DNA of 64,000 nucleotides from positions 51,573,337-51,637,336 of the forward strand of contig JAKSZU010000002.1 of NCBI GenBank assembly GCA_026018925.1. The letters run 5' to 3'. The stretch comes from Tupaia tana (Eukaryota; Chordata; Mammalia; Scandentia; Tupaiidae). Both the position numbers and the translations under genes were made by a program. Below the pieces are notes generated by a model. That model was not told where the DNA came from. It worked only from the letters and a program-made list of their open reading frames with translations, and ran no database searches. Shown in pieces: positions 32,078 through 43,910 of this stretch (its first letter is position 1; every line of letters starts with the position of its first letter).

Positions 32078-32340
32078 AGGACCAGCAGCTGGCGTAATGG
32101 CTGTGTCAATGCATTCCCATGTAGTTGACCACGGTTTAAGTCCCAGACCTGGTGGCTTAAACTCACACTGGGTGTGTGTGGGTGCATGCGCAAGATCCCA
32201 AGAGGAGAATGGAGAAGGGACTGCAGCAAGGCCACCCTCCCGAGGGGTGATTTCTCACTTTCTCTCTCTGTTTCCATCTTTCTGGTGAGAGCATGCACCC
32301 TATAGCAAAACCTCTCCAAAAAAAAAAAAGTAAAAAAAAA
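32078..32340 (+). mobile_element. L-type SINE
   Basis: AGGACCAGCAGCTGGCGTAA head, GGTTTAAGTCCC B box, CCCTATAGCAAAACCTCTCC end with poly-A. Confidence 0.92.
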
Positions 32341-32483
32341 TTTGTTAAAAAAAATTATGTGAAGACATACAAAGACTCAAACAGAACTTCTATAAATGAA
32401 GACATTTGACATTAAAAAAACACATCAGATGAGATTAATAATAGACATAGCAGAAGAAAGTATTAATGAACTTGAAGACAATT

Positions 32484-33822
32484 GGGGGCTGGCAGGTGGC
32501 GTAGTGGTTAAAGGCACTGGACTCCCACATGGCCAACCGCAGTTTGAATTCTGGACACGTTGGCGGAGGCCATACAGCCAACATGGGCGGAACATGGGGA
32601 GCTGCCTCTCATGTCTAAGCAATGCTTGGCTGAAAAGAGCTGTAGGCAAGGCCACAGCCACAAGCTCAAGGTTTCAACTGTGTGTTGTACTGGTTTGTGC
32701 TTTCAATCTCTCTGCCATGGGCTTTACTGTTGTTACGGTACTCCCTAAGGGTAAAATAACACCCCCAGCCCTACTGTAACTTTTACAATAACCCTAAAAG
32801 AATGCGGACCCCTAAGGCGGTGGCAAATGGGAATCGTGATACTCACCCCACCTGCCTGGAAAATGTCAATAAAGAATGCTGCATTCACTTCTCCTACTGG
32901 GGATTACATAGATACCATTAGAAAGGGTTGGGCTAATGGAAAACTACTAAATTGGTGAAACCTCAGTAGCTGGGAGAGGCTCAGGGGCTCATCCACGAGG
33001 TTCTAACACCCCAAAGACCATGAGTCACCTTTGATCTCAGGACAAGGAAAGACTGCCGCTCCCTGAGCCACAGCACGAAGAGGGTCCCAAGTACTCAATA
33101 ACCTTTAGGTCAGTCATTAAGCTGCTTACAAGACCACATTCCTTTCCCATATGGGCAATAGGCTCACCCCCTTAGCTGTAATATAGATATTCCAATTTAG
33201 TATATATTAACCTTGTCTTTACTTAACCAGATAAGATTTCTATCTAGGCCTTTGTAACAGGCAATCTGCTGCTATCCTAGCTTGAGGCTGAAGTTCTCAA
33301 GGTGGCCTGGGACTGAGGTTATCAAGCTTCCTGAAAGCCCCCTCACCCAAAAGGCCTTTCCCGGTAATCAAGATCTAAGAGAATGCACCAGAAAAATGGA
33401 CTCCCTCGCCCTGAAGATTGTGACTATTTATACCTAAACAAAACAGACATCATGTTTTATGATTATTGTTCCTATGCTTTGAATACTTTACTTTTTAGAG
33501 TAAAATCTTTTTTATTTCCCCCTCACCCCTCCTACTTCTGTAAGACATCCTCAATAAATATATGTGTGTATCCTAGTCACAGACGCTGCAGTCTTGAGCT
33601 CGCTCTGACTGTAGTCAGCTGAGAACATGCTGAAGGGCATAGGTCTCTGCCTGAATTTCTTATCGCCTGCGTCGCCTTCCTACAAGCTTCAACCCACCCT
33701 GGCTGGAGCAGGTCTCTGGCAGGATGTGATGGCTTGCTTTCTCACTTTCCCTCTTTCTCAGTCTCTCTGATCAAACTGGAAAATAATAATAAATAAAGTT
33801 AAATAATTTTTTAAAAAGACAA
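32484..33822 (+). mobile_element. S-type SINE split by the solo LTR
   Basis: The 5' half is 32484-32560 (GGGGGCTGGCAGGTGGCGTA to TTCTGGACACGT). The 3' half is 33722-33822 (TGGCTTGCTTTCTCACTTTC to AATAAATAAAGTTAAATAAT). AGACAAT flanks the restored SINE. This fixes the LTR limits at 32561-33721. Confidence 0.88.
32561..33721 (+). mobile_element. Solo LTR (about 1.16 kb) inserted into a SINE
   Basis: The block begins TGGCGGAGG and ends GGTCTCTGGCA, giving the TG...CA ends of a retroviral LTR. It splits an S-type SINE exactly between the end of its tRNA-like head (32484-32560) and its CT-rich part (33722-33822). Candidate polyadenylation signals AATAAA occur near 32869 and 33552. A degenerate 6-7 bp target duplication (GGACACG / GGATGTG) may flank it. 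There is no second LTR or internal region, so it is a recombined solo LTR. Its class is not assigned and the orientation is inferred from the AATAAA signals. Confidence 0.75.
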
Positions 33823-33828
33823 TAATAT

Positions 33829-34076
33829 GACTTTTTGCCATAGGGCACATGTACTCACTGGAGAGAAACAGAGAGAGAAAGAAAAAAGTGAGAAATCACC
33901 CCCTAGATGGGATGCCCATGTCATAATCTCTTCTCCTCCTCTGTTCTCCTCTTGGGATTTTGGGCATGCATTCATATGCACCTGGCACGATTTCCAAGTC
34001 ACCAGGTCCAGGACTTGTACTGTGTGTGACCACGTGGGAACCAAGTGCCTCAATCACCGCACTAGCCACTGGCCTA
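33829..34076 (-). mobile_element. L-type SINE
   Basis: CTTTTTGCCATAGGGCACAT tail side and ACTAGCCACTGGCC head side. Confidence 0.85.
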
Positions 34077-34088
34077 CTGAAAAAAGAC

Positions 34089-34637
34089 TTTTTTTTTTGG
34101 AGAGGTTTTTGCTATAGGGTGTGTGCACTCGCCAGAAAGACAGACACACACAGACAGACAGACAGAAAGCAAGAAATTACCCCCCCCCCCCCCCGCCCCA
34201 GGGGACAGTCACACTGCAATCCCTTCTCCTCCATTCTCTTCTCGGGATCTTGGGCACACATGCACATGCGCCTGACTGAGTTTAAGCCACCGGGACCCAG
34301 ACTTGAACCGCAGTCGACTATGTGGGAGTCTGGTGACATAGCCATTATGCCAACTGCTGGTCCCAGTAAAAGACTTTTTTTTTTTTTTGGAGAGGTTTTC
34401 ACTATAGGACGCATGCGCTCGCCAGACAGAGAGAGTCATAGAGACAGAAAGCAAGAAATCACCCCCCCAGGGGGGATGGTCACGCCGCAATCCCTTCTCC
34501 TCCATTCTCCTCTCAGGATCTTGGGCACGCACGCACACACGCCCGGCGTGAGTTTTAAGCCACCGGGTCCAGGACGCGAACCGCGGTTGACTACGTGGGA
34601 GTCCAGTGACATAGCCATTACGTTAACTGCTGGTTCC
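34089..34637 (-). mobile_element. Two L-type SINEs inserted at the same target
   Basis: The copies are 34089-34364 and 34375-34637, both on the - strand. AAGACTTTT occurs before, between and after them. The first has a run of 15 C at 34180-34194. Confidence 0.92.
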
Positions 34638-35021
34638 CAAGACTTTTTAAGGTAACAGCAAATTGCATGAGCTGTAGGTCAACTTCTAGTTGACTTCTGT
34701 ATAATTACAATCCCCAACAGAGTAAAACAGGCCAGGGAAAAATATATATTTGAGGAGACAATACATGGAAATGTCCAAATTTGATGAAAACTATAGATCT
34801 AAGAAACTCAATGAGCCCTAAAAAAAAAAAAAAAAAAAAAAAACCAAACTACACAACACATCTTAATTTTACAACCAGTGATAAGTGAAAAATGTTAAAA
34901 GCCTAAGAAAAATACCCATGCTATATAAAGAGGGACAAAAGGTACAAACAACAGATCTGTCATAGAATACAATGCTAGTGAGAAGACAATGGATCAAAAT
35001 CTTCAAAAGTACTGAGAACAT

Positions 35022-35180
35022 GGGGCCAGCACGTAGTGTGGTGGTTAAGGGATGGGACTTGCACATGGCCGAGTTTGAGTCCTGGACGTGGCAGCTTGCT
35101 TTCTCACTTTCTCTCATTGTTCTCTGGTCAAATTAAATAACAATAAATAAAATAAAATGAATTCTTTAAAAAAAAAAAAA
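35022..35180 (+). mobile_element. S-type SINE
   Basis: TGGGGCCAGCACGTAGTGTG head and TCAAATTAAATAAC tail. GTACTGAGAACA / GTACTGAAAACA flanks it. Confidence 0.92.
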
Positions 35181-35256
35181 AGGTACTGAAAACAAAAAAA
35201 AAAGTCAACTTACAATTCTATATCCAATAAAAATCTTTTAAAAGCAAAGGCACCTT

Positions 35257-35507
35257 GGGACCAGCAGTTAGCGTAATGGCTATGTTGCTGGACTCCCATG
35301 TAGTCAACTGCGTTCGCGTCCCGGACCCCGTGGCTTAAAACTCATGCCGGGCATGTGTGTGTGCATGCCCAAGATCCCAAGAGGGGAACGGAGAAGGGAT
35401 TACGGTGTGGCCAACCCCCTGGGGGGTGATTTCTTGCTTTCTGTCTCTCTCTGTCTTTCTGGTGAGCACACACACCCGAGAGCAAAAACCTCTCTCTCTC
35501 TCAAAAA
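35257..35507 (+). mobile_element. L-type SINE, young
   Basis: Complete L-type copy. The perfect 17-bp duplication AAAAGCAAAGGCACCTT is at 35240-35256 and 35508-35524. Confidence 0.95.
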
Positions 35508-35805
35508 AAAAGCAAAGGCACCTTATACTAATCATGTAAGAGACAAAAACAGACAATGGTTTTTATATTTCAGATTAAAGTAGGGGGAAAAAAGGGCAGA
35601 CACAGTCTAAAAGAATTCACCAATAATAGCTATACTAGTAATTAAAAAAATAAATTTTCCTTATTAGAAACATTAAAGCAAAGTGTTAAAGAATATCCTT
35701 TAGGTGGAAGGAAAATATCAGTGACAACGGCTACCTTCGTAAGTAATGAAAGAGTAATTAATGGGAAAATAAACAAGATCTCTTATTACTATTATTTTAT
35801 TATTT

Positions 35806-36041
35806 TTGGGAGAGGTTTTTGCTATAGGGCATGTGCACTCACCACAAAGAGACAGAAAGTGAGAAATCACCCCCCGGGGGATGGCCATGCCACAATCCCT
35901 TCTCCTCCATTTTCCTCTCGGGATCTTGGGCATGCACGCACATGCGCTCGGCGTGAGTTTAACCCACCAGGTTTGGTACTCGAACCGCAGCTGACAACAT
36001 GGGAGTCCGGTGACATAGCCATTACACCAACTGCTGGTCTC
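35806..36041 (-). mobile_element. L-type SINE just beyond the CD164 3' end
   Basis: TTGGGAGAGGTTTTTGCTAT to CCAACTGCTGGTCTC. ATTACTATTATTTT flanks both ends. It is the last SINE before the SINE-free CD164 3' UTR. Confidence 0.92.
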
Positions 36042-36704
36042 TATTACTATTATTTTTTTAAAAACCTACTTTGAACCCCTTATTAAAATAAATACTTCTA
36101 GTGATGTTTTAAGGAGTCATTAAGCTTGACACAAAGTTTTACACAATACTTACCAAGGCTGACTCTCTCTCTATATATATAGGTAACAGATTTCTAACCA
36201 AAATTTGTAAGTCTACCCTTACAGGCTTAAGGCTGACAAAGGAATATTTACTTCTTTCTTCTTAGTCCCAATCCAGTGATTTAGTTTTGCCTGTACATCG
36301 AACAACAGATCTAGATTTTACATGCCAACATGTGGCTTGATAGTTAATATTTATACCAAGCACTCTGATTTTACTCTACATGCAATCTGAACTAAGATGG
36401 CAGAAAGTCACAAGTGTTTTCAGCTATAAAAACAGATGGTAGTCTCATAAATTCTTGGTTCACTGTAAGAGCATATCTGCCAATTTGTGTGTCACTCCCC
36501 ATGTGCGTACCAAACCTTCCCTCCAGCTATCATTTCTAAGACTCTGTTCTTTACTGATGAATACATAACCTTAGTTACCTGCTAGTCCACAGGAACAATA
36601 AAAAATTGAATAGACAACCTACCCTAAATGAACTAATAAGGTTAATCTACGGCATTAAAATGTCAAAATTGAAAATGCAAAAACATTTCAGTCCATAGAG
36701 ATTA

Positions 36705-39073
36705 ATTCAATAAACATGTAGATTTATTTTAAGTCAATTTGGTACATGATAAATTGGTTTTGCAGTTTTGTAATGAACTGAAATAGGAGTATCTAAATAC
36801 AGCAGTATCTGCCTATGCAACAAGTATCTGTAAGGTAAATTAAGGTATCTGAAAGAACTGTATCTGCACGAACAAATCAGATGAAAAATCTGAAAAGGTT
36901 TCTATATATCTTCTGGATTAAAAAAACCCAAAATTATTAATGGCTCAAGATACTACACTGCTAAAGGAAGGGTAGGAAAGTCTGCAAAGGCTGTGAGTTC
37001 TGTGGCAAGAGCTTTAATAGACTTGAAAAAGCAAATGTCCTATTAGGTTTTTGTTGTTAGAGCAGTGTTCAGAATTACAGGAGACGCTTCAAGTCATCTT
37101 CATAAAATTTGTTTTGTGTGTTGACATTAATGTGTGGCAAGGAATTCATATCCAGGTAGTGACGAATTGTATCACTGTAGCTAATTTTTAACACCTTGCA
37201 AGGAATGGAAATTCTATGCATTTTCAAATGAATCTTAGATTGCTCACTAAAAAGTAACAGCCACGGCACCATTATATATCTTGTGAGGTACCTAGAATAT
37301 TACTACTAATGGAAAAACAAAGATGTGAGGTAAACCTATCTTTTCCCAAAAACCTTTGAAGCCAGAGATTTTAAACAATTAAGGCACTTGAAAACATTAA
37401 GTATATGTACAAATGTGCAAGTAAAACAAACTTTAGCTGTACCAGCAAGTAACAAAGAAAACAGTAAATCTTCATTTTAAGAATCTTTAACTATCTAAAT
37501 GCAAGGAGTTTTGGTTTATGAACCAAAGTAATTTGTCATTTTCTAAACTCTAAAATATTGAAGTGCTAAACTCAGCCACTACAGGCTAAAGAAACTAAAA
37601 CAAAACAAAACTAATGACCTAGAAGAGCAAAAGCCCATTTTAAACAGACTAGAGCCTCTGAACTACTCTGATGTGTCAGAGGCAGGGAGATGTAACCCTC
37701 TAAAATTGTAAAAATTGAAAACAAGCAAAAACAAAAAAATCCCTAGTACTTAACAAGAAAACTATAGAAATAAAAGTACGTCTGCTTACTTTCAAATGCC
37801 ATGGGAACTGAAAACAAAAAGAAGAAAAGAGAAAGCACAGTCTACTTATCCAGGCGCTCATCATTTAAAAATCTACATAATCTTATCAAGCAAAAAATTC
37901 TGAAACTTTCTGAAATCACATTGGTCATATTTGCTGTCTAAAAACTTAAAATAACTGTCTGGTTTAAAGAGTCAATAAATGACTCTAAAATAACTTAGTT
38001 TCTTCTTGACTCATGAAAGTTACTTTTCAAGAAAGCTTGATGGAAATCCTTTCAAGGTATAACAGTGTCAGGAGACTTTTCTGAAGCACAAAAATATACA
38101 TATATAATTTAATCAACTTTATCTCTTTGACTATAATAATGTTGAGAAGTTTAATATATGAAGGCTTTCAACTCTGTATACTATCCTCCAGCTAAAGTTT
38201 CTCAGCTTGAAATAAAGTTAGGTTAAGTTTTCAATGAAATATTAACCAGTATGATAACTAAAAGCAGGATTACTACTGCTCACTTCAACAGTTACTTCCT
38301 TCAATCAACTTTTACTTTTGTTAATGTGAAAGAATAAATCACAAACACTTTAAGTTCTAGCCTACCTTTCAGACTATCTTTTAAGGCACTGTCTTTATTT
38401 TCTCAATGGTATAAGGTGCTTTACAAGTATGAACAATAACCTGTTTTACACTAATAGTTTGTATCCTTTCCATTCATTTCTTTCAATCTGGAATGTAATT
38501 CCCTGTGTGGCATCTTATTTCTAATGTAGAAAAAATAACTTATCAAGCACAAGATTTTATTTTAAGGATACAGTTTAGGACTACTAAATTTATAAACTTA
38601 TTCCACTTTTTAAATGATAGCCAAAAATCCACCTGACTGATCTTAATTTGGCACACTCTCAATTCTGGTCACTAAACTACACCTTGAGTTTGGATGAAAG
38701 TGATATAGCTTTCAGGCTTTAAAACAACTAAATTTAAACTGCCAAGAGTCATGAGGTTGTCTGCACATTTCCCATCACTTACAGAAAGTTACATTTGGCA
38801 TGTCAAGAAAGAAACAATCCCACAGCAGCAGCCATTTAAAATAAAAGAAGACAGCCACAAGGATTCATGCAGAATATTGTAAGTATTCCTGTTGAGCAAA
38901 ATGATTTAACTGATTCTCCTTCTGGATGATGTTCCAAATATCCTATATGTATCCTTTGGAAACTTAAAAATCCTGGAATAGCATCTTCCATGTGGGACTT
39001 CTTGAAGCATATTATTTTGGTTTCAGTGAGTTACACAAATGAATCACTAGTCCTTCTTAACTTAATGGTCTGT
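36705..39073 (-). other. CD164: CD164 3' untranslated region (inferred extent)
   Basis: The UTR begins directly after the TAA. A candidate AATAAA on the - strand lies at 36723-36728, which would give a 3' UTR of about 2.35 kb, similar in scale to the long UTR of human CD164. The interval is AT-rich and carries no SINE, whereas copies sit on both sides (35806-36041 and 39474-39732), consistent with constraint. Other possible signals occur near 38.39 and 38.56 kb and would give shorter forms. A 65-codon open frame at 37075-37272 looks fortuitous. Confidence 0.7.
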
Positions 39074-39280
<207 letters not shown>

Positions 39281-39303
39281 TCATCCTCTCAGAAGAAATA
39301 AAC

Positions 39304-39336
<33 letters not shown>

Positions 39337-39473
39337 ACCCGGACGTATCTGCAATGAACATTTTCAACAAGCAAAATAACTTCTAAGTAAAGGTGTCAAT
39401 AGGATTCTGTCAGCAAATTTTACATTATGAGGAAACTTATCAAGTAATATAGAGTAAGAATATAAAAATTTTC

Positions 39474-39732
39474 GGGACCAGCAGTTGGCATAATGGCTAT
39501 GTCGCTGGACTCCCATGTAGCCGACCACGACTCGAGTCCCTGACCTGGTGGCTTAAAACTCACACCAGGTGTGTGTGCGTGTGTGCCCAAGATCCCGAGA
39601 GGAAAATGGAGGAGAAGGGATTGAGGAATGGCCATCCCCCCTGAGGGGTGATTTCTTGCTTTCTGTCTCTCTGTCTCTTTTTCTGGCGAGCACACATGCC
39701 CTATAGCAAAAGCCTCTCAAAAAAAAAAAAAT
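39474..39732 (+). mobile_element. L-type SINE in CD164 intron 5
   Basis: GGGACCAGCAGTTGGCATAA head to CCCTATAGCAAAAGCCTCTC with poly-A. It lies antisense to CD164, 230 bp upstream of exon 6. Confidence 0.92.
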
Positions 39733-39804
39733 TTTTTTTTTTTTTTAATTTTTCATATTTTGTAGAAAGTAAAACATTTCAGACAGACTAAGAAAGCACC
39801 ATCT

Positions 39805-40443
39805 GGGACCAGTAGGTGACTTGGTAGTTAATGTGCTGGATTCCCACATGGCCAACTGTGGCTCAAGTCCCAGACCTGGTGGCTTGCTTTCTCAATTTCT
39901 CTCTCTGGTGAGAACACGTGCCCTATTACAAACTGAAAATAATTTTAGGGACCAGCAGGTGGCGTGGTGGTTAAGGTGCTGGACATTCTCACATGGCCAA
40001 CCACGGTTCAAGTCTCAGACCTGGTGGCTTGTTTTCTCACCTTCTCCCCTGTCTCTCTCTGGTCAAATTAAAAACAAATTAATGAATAAATAAAGTTCAA
40101 TAAATAATTCTTTTAAAAAATTTTAAACTTGGGAACCAGCAGTTAGCGTAATGGCTATGTCGCTGGACTCCCACGTAGTCGACCGCGGTTCGTGTCCCGG
40201 ACTCGGTGGCTTAAAACTCACACCGGGCGCGTGTGCGTGCGTGCCCAAGATCCCGAGAGGAGAATGGAGGAGAAGGGATTGCGGTGTGACCATCCCCCCG
40301 GGGGGTGATTTCTTGCTTTCTGTCTCTATGTCTCTCTCTGTCTGGCTGGCAAGCGCACGCACCCTATAGTAAAAAAAAAAAAAAAAACAAAAAAAAAAAA
40401 CTCTCAAAAAAATAAATAAATAAACATAAATAAATATTTCTTT
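39805..40443 (+). mobile_element. Cluster of three SINEs enclosed by one target duplication
   Basis: S-type 39805-39945, S-type 39949-40128 and L-type 40132-40400, then an S-type-like AATAAATAAATAAACATAAA tail. AAGAAAGCACCAT occurs only outside (39790-39802 and 40444-40456). The simplest view is serial insertion into the tail of the first element. Confidence 0.85.
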
Positions 40444-41190
40444 AAGAAAGCACCATTTGTTAGTAAAAAAGCAATTTCATGTTTAAAATAAATTTTACTT
40501 TTTGGTTAACAGAATTAATTACAATTTCATATTTCTTCTTATGAAGATGGAATGGCTTCAATAAAACTTAGAGACAGCAAAAGCATGAAGCTAAAGGAAT
40601 CCCAAATGCGGGTAAAAGATTCACCAGTACTGAGACAAGTTTATTTTAAATATGGATAGAGGGATGAGTTCCTCCTGTGTGTACCTATGTGTCCTGTGGT
40701 ATAACATAAATATAATTTAGTTTACAAGACATCAGATCATTAGTTAATAAAACAATTTTCACGTGCATGTTCAAGAGTTACTGAGGAACGTAGAAGCAGT
40801 ATTCAAAAAGACTGTAAGGCACACATTTAGTAGTGATCGTGGTTCTTCAGAAAAAAAGCTAGATGCTTCGCTCAAATTCTCATGGTCTAATACTGCACAC
40901 AACCAATTCCTAACAAGTAGCTAAAAATTAGACCTCACGTACAAGTTGTATGGAAGACATTTGGGAAAAACATTAGTACTTGATTCTGAGCTGTTATGCC
41001 AAATGTGATTATACATTAAGAAACAAGAAGACTCTTGGTAACGGAATCATGATTGTTTTAAAATATAATTTGGTTCCCCAAATGTAAAAGATGAGTTTCA
41101 GTCCATTAATATTCATAAAAAAACTGGTAAATGATGGTAGAAATAATGAGGCAATACTAAAAACATAACTGTGAGTTTAAAAAGCTTTAC

Positions 41191-41244
41191 CTGTTGTAGT
41201 AACAATGACGGAAGTGGTAGGAGGAGAATGGGTTGTTGTTTTAG
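41191..41244 (-). CDS. CD164: CD164 coding exon 5 (mucin segment)
   Basis: A 54-bp exon, phase 1 at both ends, encoding residues 123-140. It is dominated by Thr, Ser and Pro (AKTTTHSPPTTSVIVTTT), a dense O-glycosylation substrate. The acceptor is TTCATTACAG and the donor GTAAAG. Alternative skipping of mucin exons is known for human CD164, and here removal would keep the frame. The preceding intron is 10.1 kb. Confidence 0.94.
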
Positions 41245-41324
41245 CTGTAATGAAAACAAAATGTATTTTTAAAAATTTAAATCTCTAACTTCCCAGTTAT
41301 CTAGCACCTTTTCAAATTAATACA

Positions 41325-41583
41325 GAGACCAGCAAATGGCATAATGCTTATGTCACTAGACTCCCACACAGCCGATCATGGTTCCAGTCCCAGACCATCA
41401 ACTTATAACTCACACCAGGTTCATGTGCGTGTGTGCTCAAAATCCCACGTAGTATAGAGAAGGGACTGAGGCATGGCCATCCCTCCTAGGGGGTGAGTCC
41501 TTGCTTTCTGTCTTTCTGTTTCTCCAGCGAGTACTCATACCCTATAGCAAAAATCTTTCTCTAAAAACAAAATAAAAACAAAA
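41325..41583 (+). mobile_element. L-type SINE in CD164 intron 4
   Basis: AGAGACCAGCAAATGGCATA head to CCCTATAGCAAAAATC. It starts about 80 bp upstream of the exon 5 acceptor in CD164 orientation. Confidence 0.88.
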
Positions 41584-41590
41584 CACTACC

Positions 41591-41820
41591 AGGACCAGCA
41601 GATGGCATAGTAGTTAAGGCGCTGGACTCACATGGACAAACATGGTTTGAGTCCTGGACCTGGCAGCTTGAAACTCACACCAGATGTGTGTGCATGCATG
41701 CCCAAAATTTCAAGGAGAATAGAGAAGGGAATGTGGCGTGGTAATTACCCTTGGGGGTGATTTCTCACTTTCTGTCTCTCCAACGAAAGTACGCGCCTTA
41801 TAGCAAAACGCTCTCTCAAA
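41591..41820 (+). mobile_element. L-type SINE beside the RPL36A pseudogene
   Basis: AGGACCAGCAGATGGCATAG head to CTTATAGCAAAACGCTCTC. It follows the previous copy almost directly. Confidence 0.88.
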
Positions 41821-41867
41821 AAACTACTACTACTGACTTTAACATGCTTTCAAATTCTTAGAGAATC

Positions 41868-42372
41868 GCTGCCTCTCTCTGTGCAGATAGCTCACCCACA
41901 AACACGGTGACCATCCCTAAAACCCGCTGGACCTTCTGTAAGAAGTGTGGCAAGCACCAACCTCATAAAGTGACACAGTACAAAAAGGGCTTTCTCTGTA
42001 TGCTTAAGGAAAGCAGCATTGTGACAGGAAGCAGAGTGGCTGTGGTGGACAGACTAAGCCTATTTTCCAGAAAAAGGCAAAAACTACAAAGAGGATTGTG
42101 CTGAGGCTTGAAAGTGTTGAGCCCAACTGCAGATCTAAGAGAATGCTGGCTACTAAGAGATGTGAGCATTTTGAACTGGGAGGAGATAAGAAGAAAAAGG
42201 GTCAAGTGAAACAGTCTAAGCTTCATCTTTTTTATTATGAAGATGACAAAATCTTGATGTGAATGTTCATTTGATTACAGGTGGTCTTTTTGTGAGGGAA
42301 TAAAGTAATCAATAAAATTCCCCTTTTGGGGAAATTTGATTCATGGTAAAAAAAAAAAAAAAAAAAAAAAAC
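41868..42372 (+). pseudogene. Processed pseudogene of ribosomal protein L36a (RPL36A/RPL36AL)
   Basis: An intronless copy of a ribosomal protein eL42 mRNA, inserted in CD164 intron 4 antisense to that gene. After the position of the start codon, which is now ACG (41904-41906), the frame reads [21 protein letters not shown], matching the zinc-ribbon N-terminus. A frameshift follows KGK, and the rest (RPKANTTKRI-like, [11 protein letters not shown] region) is recognisable only in another frame. A 3' UTR with AATAAA signals and a poly-A tail follow at about 42346-42371. An 11-bp duplication CTTAGAGAATC flanks it (41857-41867 and 42373-42383), the hallmark of L1-mediated retroposition. It is not functional as a ribosomal gene. 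Confidence 0.92.
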
Positions 42373-42606
42373 CTTAGAGAATCAAAGCCAAATTTCAGCT
42401 AATGGTTCACTACCATATCTGCACTTTTAAGACCACTAACATTTAAATGTATTCTAAAATATTAAGCAAACATAAAACAGCATCTATAGTAAAATCTATA
42501 AAAACTACGTATACACCTGGATAAAGTTAGCAAAAAGAAGGGCAAGAATTAATATTTAGTTGAGGGACAAATTCTTTATCATCTTGCTTGTAAGACAGAA
42601 ACTGTT

Positions 42607-42862
42607 GGGACCAGCAGATAGCGTAATGGCTATGTTGCTGGACTCCCCTGTAGTTGACTGCAGTTCGATTCCTGGACTCGGTTGCTTAAACTCACGCAGG
42701 GCGCGTGTGAGTGCATACCCAAGATCCCGAGAGGAGAATGGAGGAGAAGTGATTGCAGCGTGGCCATCCCCCCTGGGGGTGATTTCTCGCTTTCTGTCTC
42801 TCTGGCTCTGTCTGTCTTTCTGGCAAAAGCACACGCCCTATAGCAAAAACCTCTCCAAAAGA
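42607..42862 (+). mobile_element. L-type SINE
   Basis: GGGACCAGCAGATAGCGTAA head to CCCTATAGCAAAAACCTCTCC. GAAACTGTT/GAAAACTGTT flanks it. Confidence 0.92.
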
Positions 42863-43061
42863 AAACTGTTAAAGTCATGGTAAGAAACAAGTACAACTTA
42901 GATGTGCCTTGTCTTCTTCTTCACCACTTTTAAGAGTTAGCAAAGTCTTCTTAAAGGAGGAGACAGTAAATGTATTAGCCTTCATGCATGGTGCAATACA
43001 AAATTGGTCAACATGTAAATGAATGGGCATGACTGTGTTCCACTAAAACTCTATTTACGGG

Positions 43062-43198
43062 GGGGCCAGCACTTTGTGTGGTGGTGAAGGCGCCGGACTC
43101 ACACATGACTGATCATGGTTTGAGTCTGGACCTGGTAGCTTGCTTTCTTACTTTTTCTCTCTGGTCAAATTAAAATGATAGAATTAAAAAAAAAAAAA
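43062..43198 (+). mobile_element. S-type SINE
   Basis: GGGGGCCAGCACTTTGTGTG head and TCAAATTAAAATGATAG tail. Confidence 0.88.
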
Positions 43199-43226
43199 CC
43201 CTGTACTTATAAAAACAGGTGTTCTG

Positions 43227-43496
43227 GGCCAGTAGATAGTGTAGCAGTTACATTGCTGGACCCCCACATGGCCAACTACGATTCGAGTCCTGGACCTGGT
43301 GGCTTGGGACTCATGCTGGGCGTGTGTGGGTGCCCAAGATCCCAGGAGGAGAATGGAGAAGGGATTGGAGCGTGACCATCTCCCTGGGGGATAATTTCTC
43401 ACTTTCCCTCTCACCATCTCTGTCTCTCTCTCTGAGGAATAAATAATGCCCTAAGGCAAAAACCTCTATAAAAAAAAAAAGAGAGAAGAAAAAGAG
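43227..43496 (+). mobile_element. L-type SINE
   Basis: GGGCCAGTAGATAGTGTAGC head with an A/G-rich tail. AAACAGGTGTTCT / AAACAGGTGCTCT flanks it. Confidence 0.9.
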
Positions 43497-43647
43497 AAAG
43501 AAACAGGTGCTCTGGAGCCATACATAGCTCCCTCAATTTAGATTATAAGAGCCCAAGGATAAGCTCTAGTCCACTACACACTGCATGAGACCAAAATACT
43601 AACAGATGATGCCTCTAAAGAAATACACACTCAGAAGAATTACATTT

Positions 43648-43844
43648 TTAAAAAAGAATCACTTTATCTAACTTTATTTATCCACTTATTTATTTATTTA
43701 AATTTCACCAGAGAGTGACTGAGAGAGAGAGAGAGAGAGAGAGAGTGCGAGTGAGAGCAAGCAAGCCGCCAGGTCTATGACTTGAACTAGGGTCGGCCAT
43801 GTGGGAGCCCAGCGCCCTTAACCACCATGCCACTTGCTGGCCCC
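43648..43844 (-). mobile_element. S-type SINE
   Basis: AT-rich tail side with (ATTT)n, an expanded (GA)n, and head side CCACTTGCTGGCCCC. CAGAAGAATTA flanks both ends. Confidence 0.9.
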
Positions 43845-43910
43845 CAGAAGAATTAAATTTGAATGCAATCATTTTGGGACTTGAAGTGCACTATTAAGAA
43901 GGGAACTTCA

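Noticed and set aside
33960-34655. A 231-codon open frame on the + strand
   Set aside because: It runs through two adjacent - strand L-type SINEs; similar peptides occur at dozens of other SINE copies.
37075-37272. 65-codon open frame in the CD164 3' UTR
   Set aside because: Short, AT-rich, no recognised protein; in the UTR of a known gene.
41904-42230. A functional RPL36A gene
   Set aside because: Start codon is ACG, frame is broken, no introns, poly-A tail and target duplication present.
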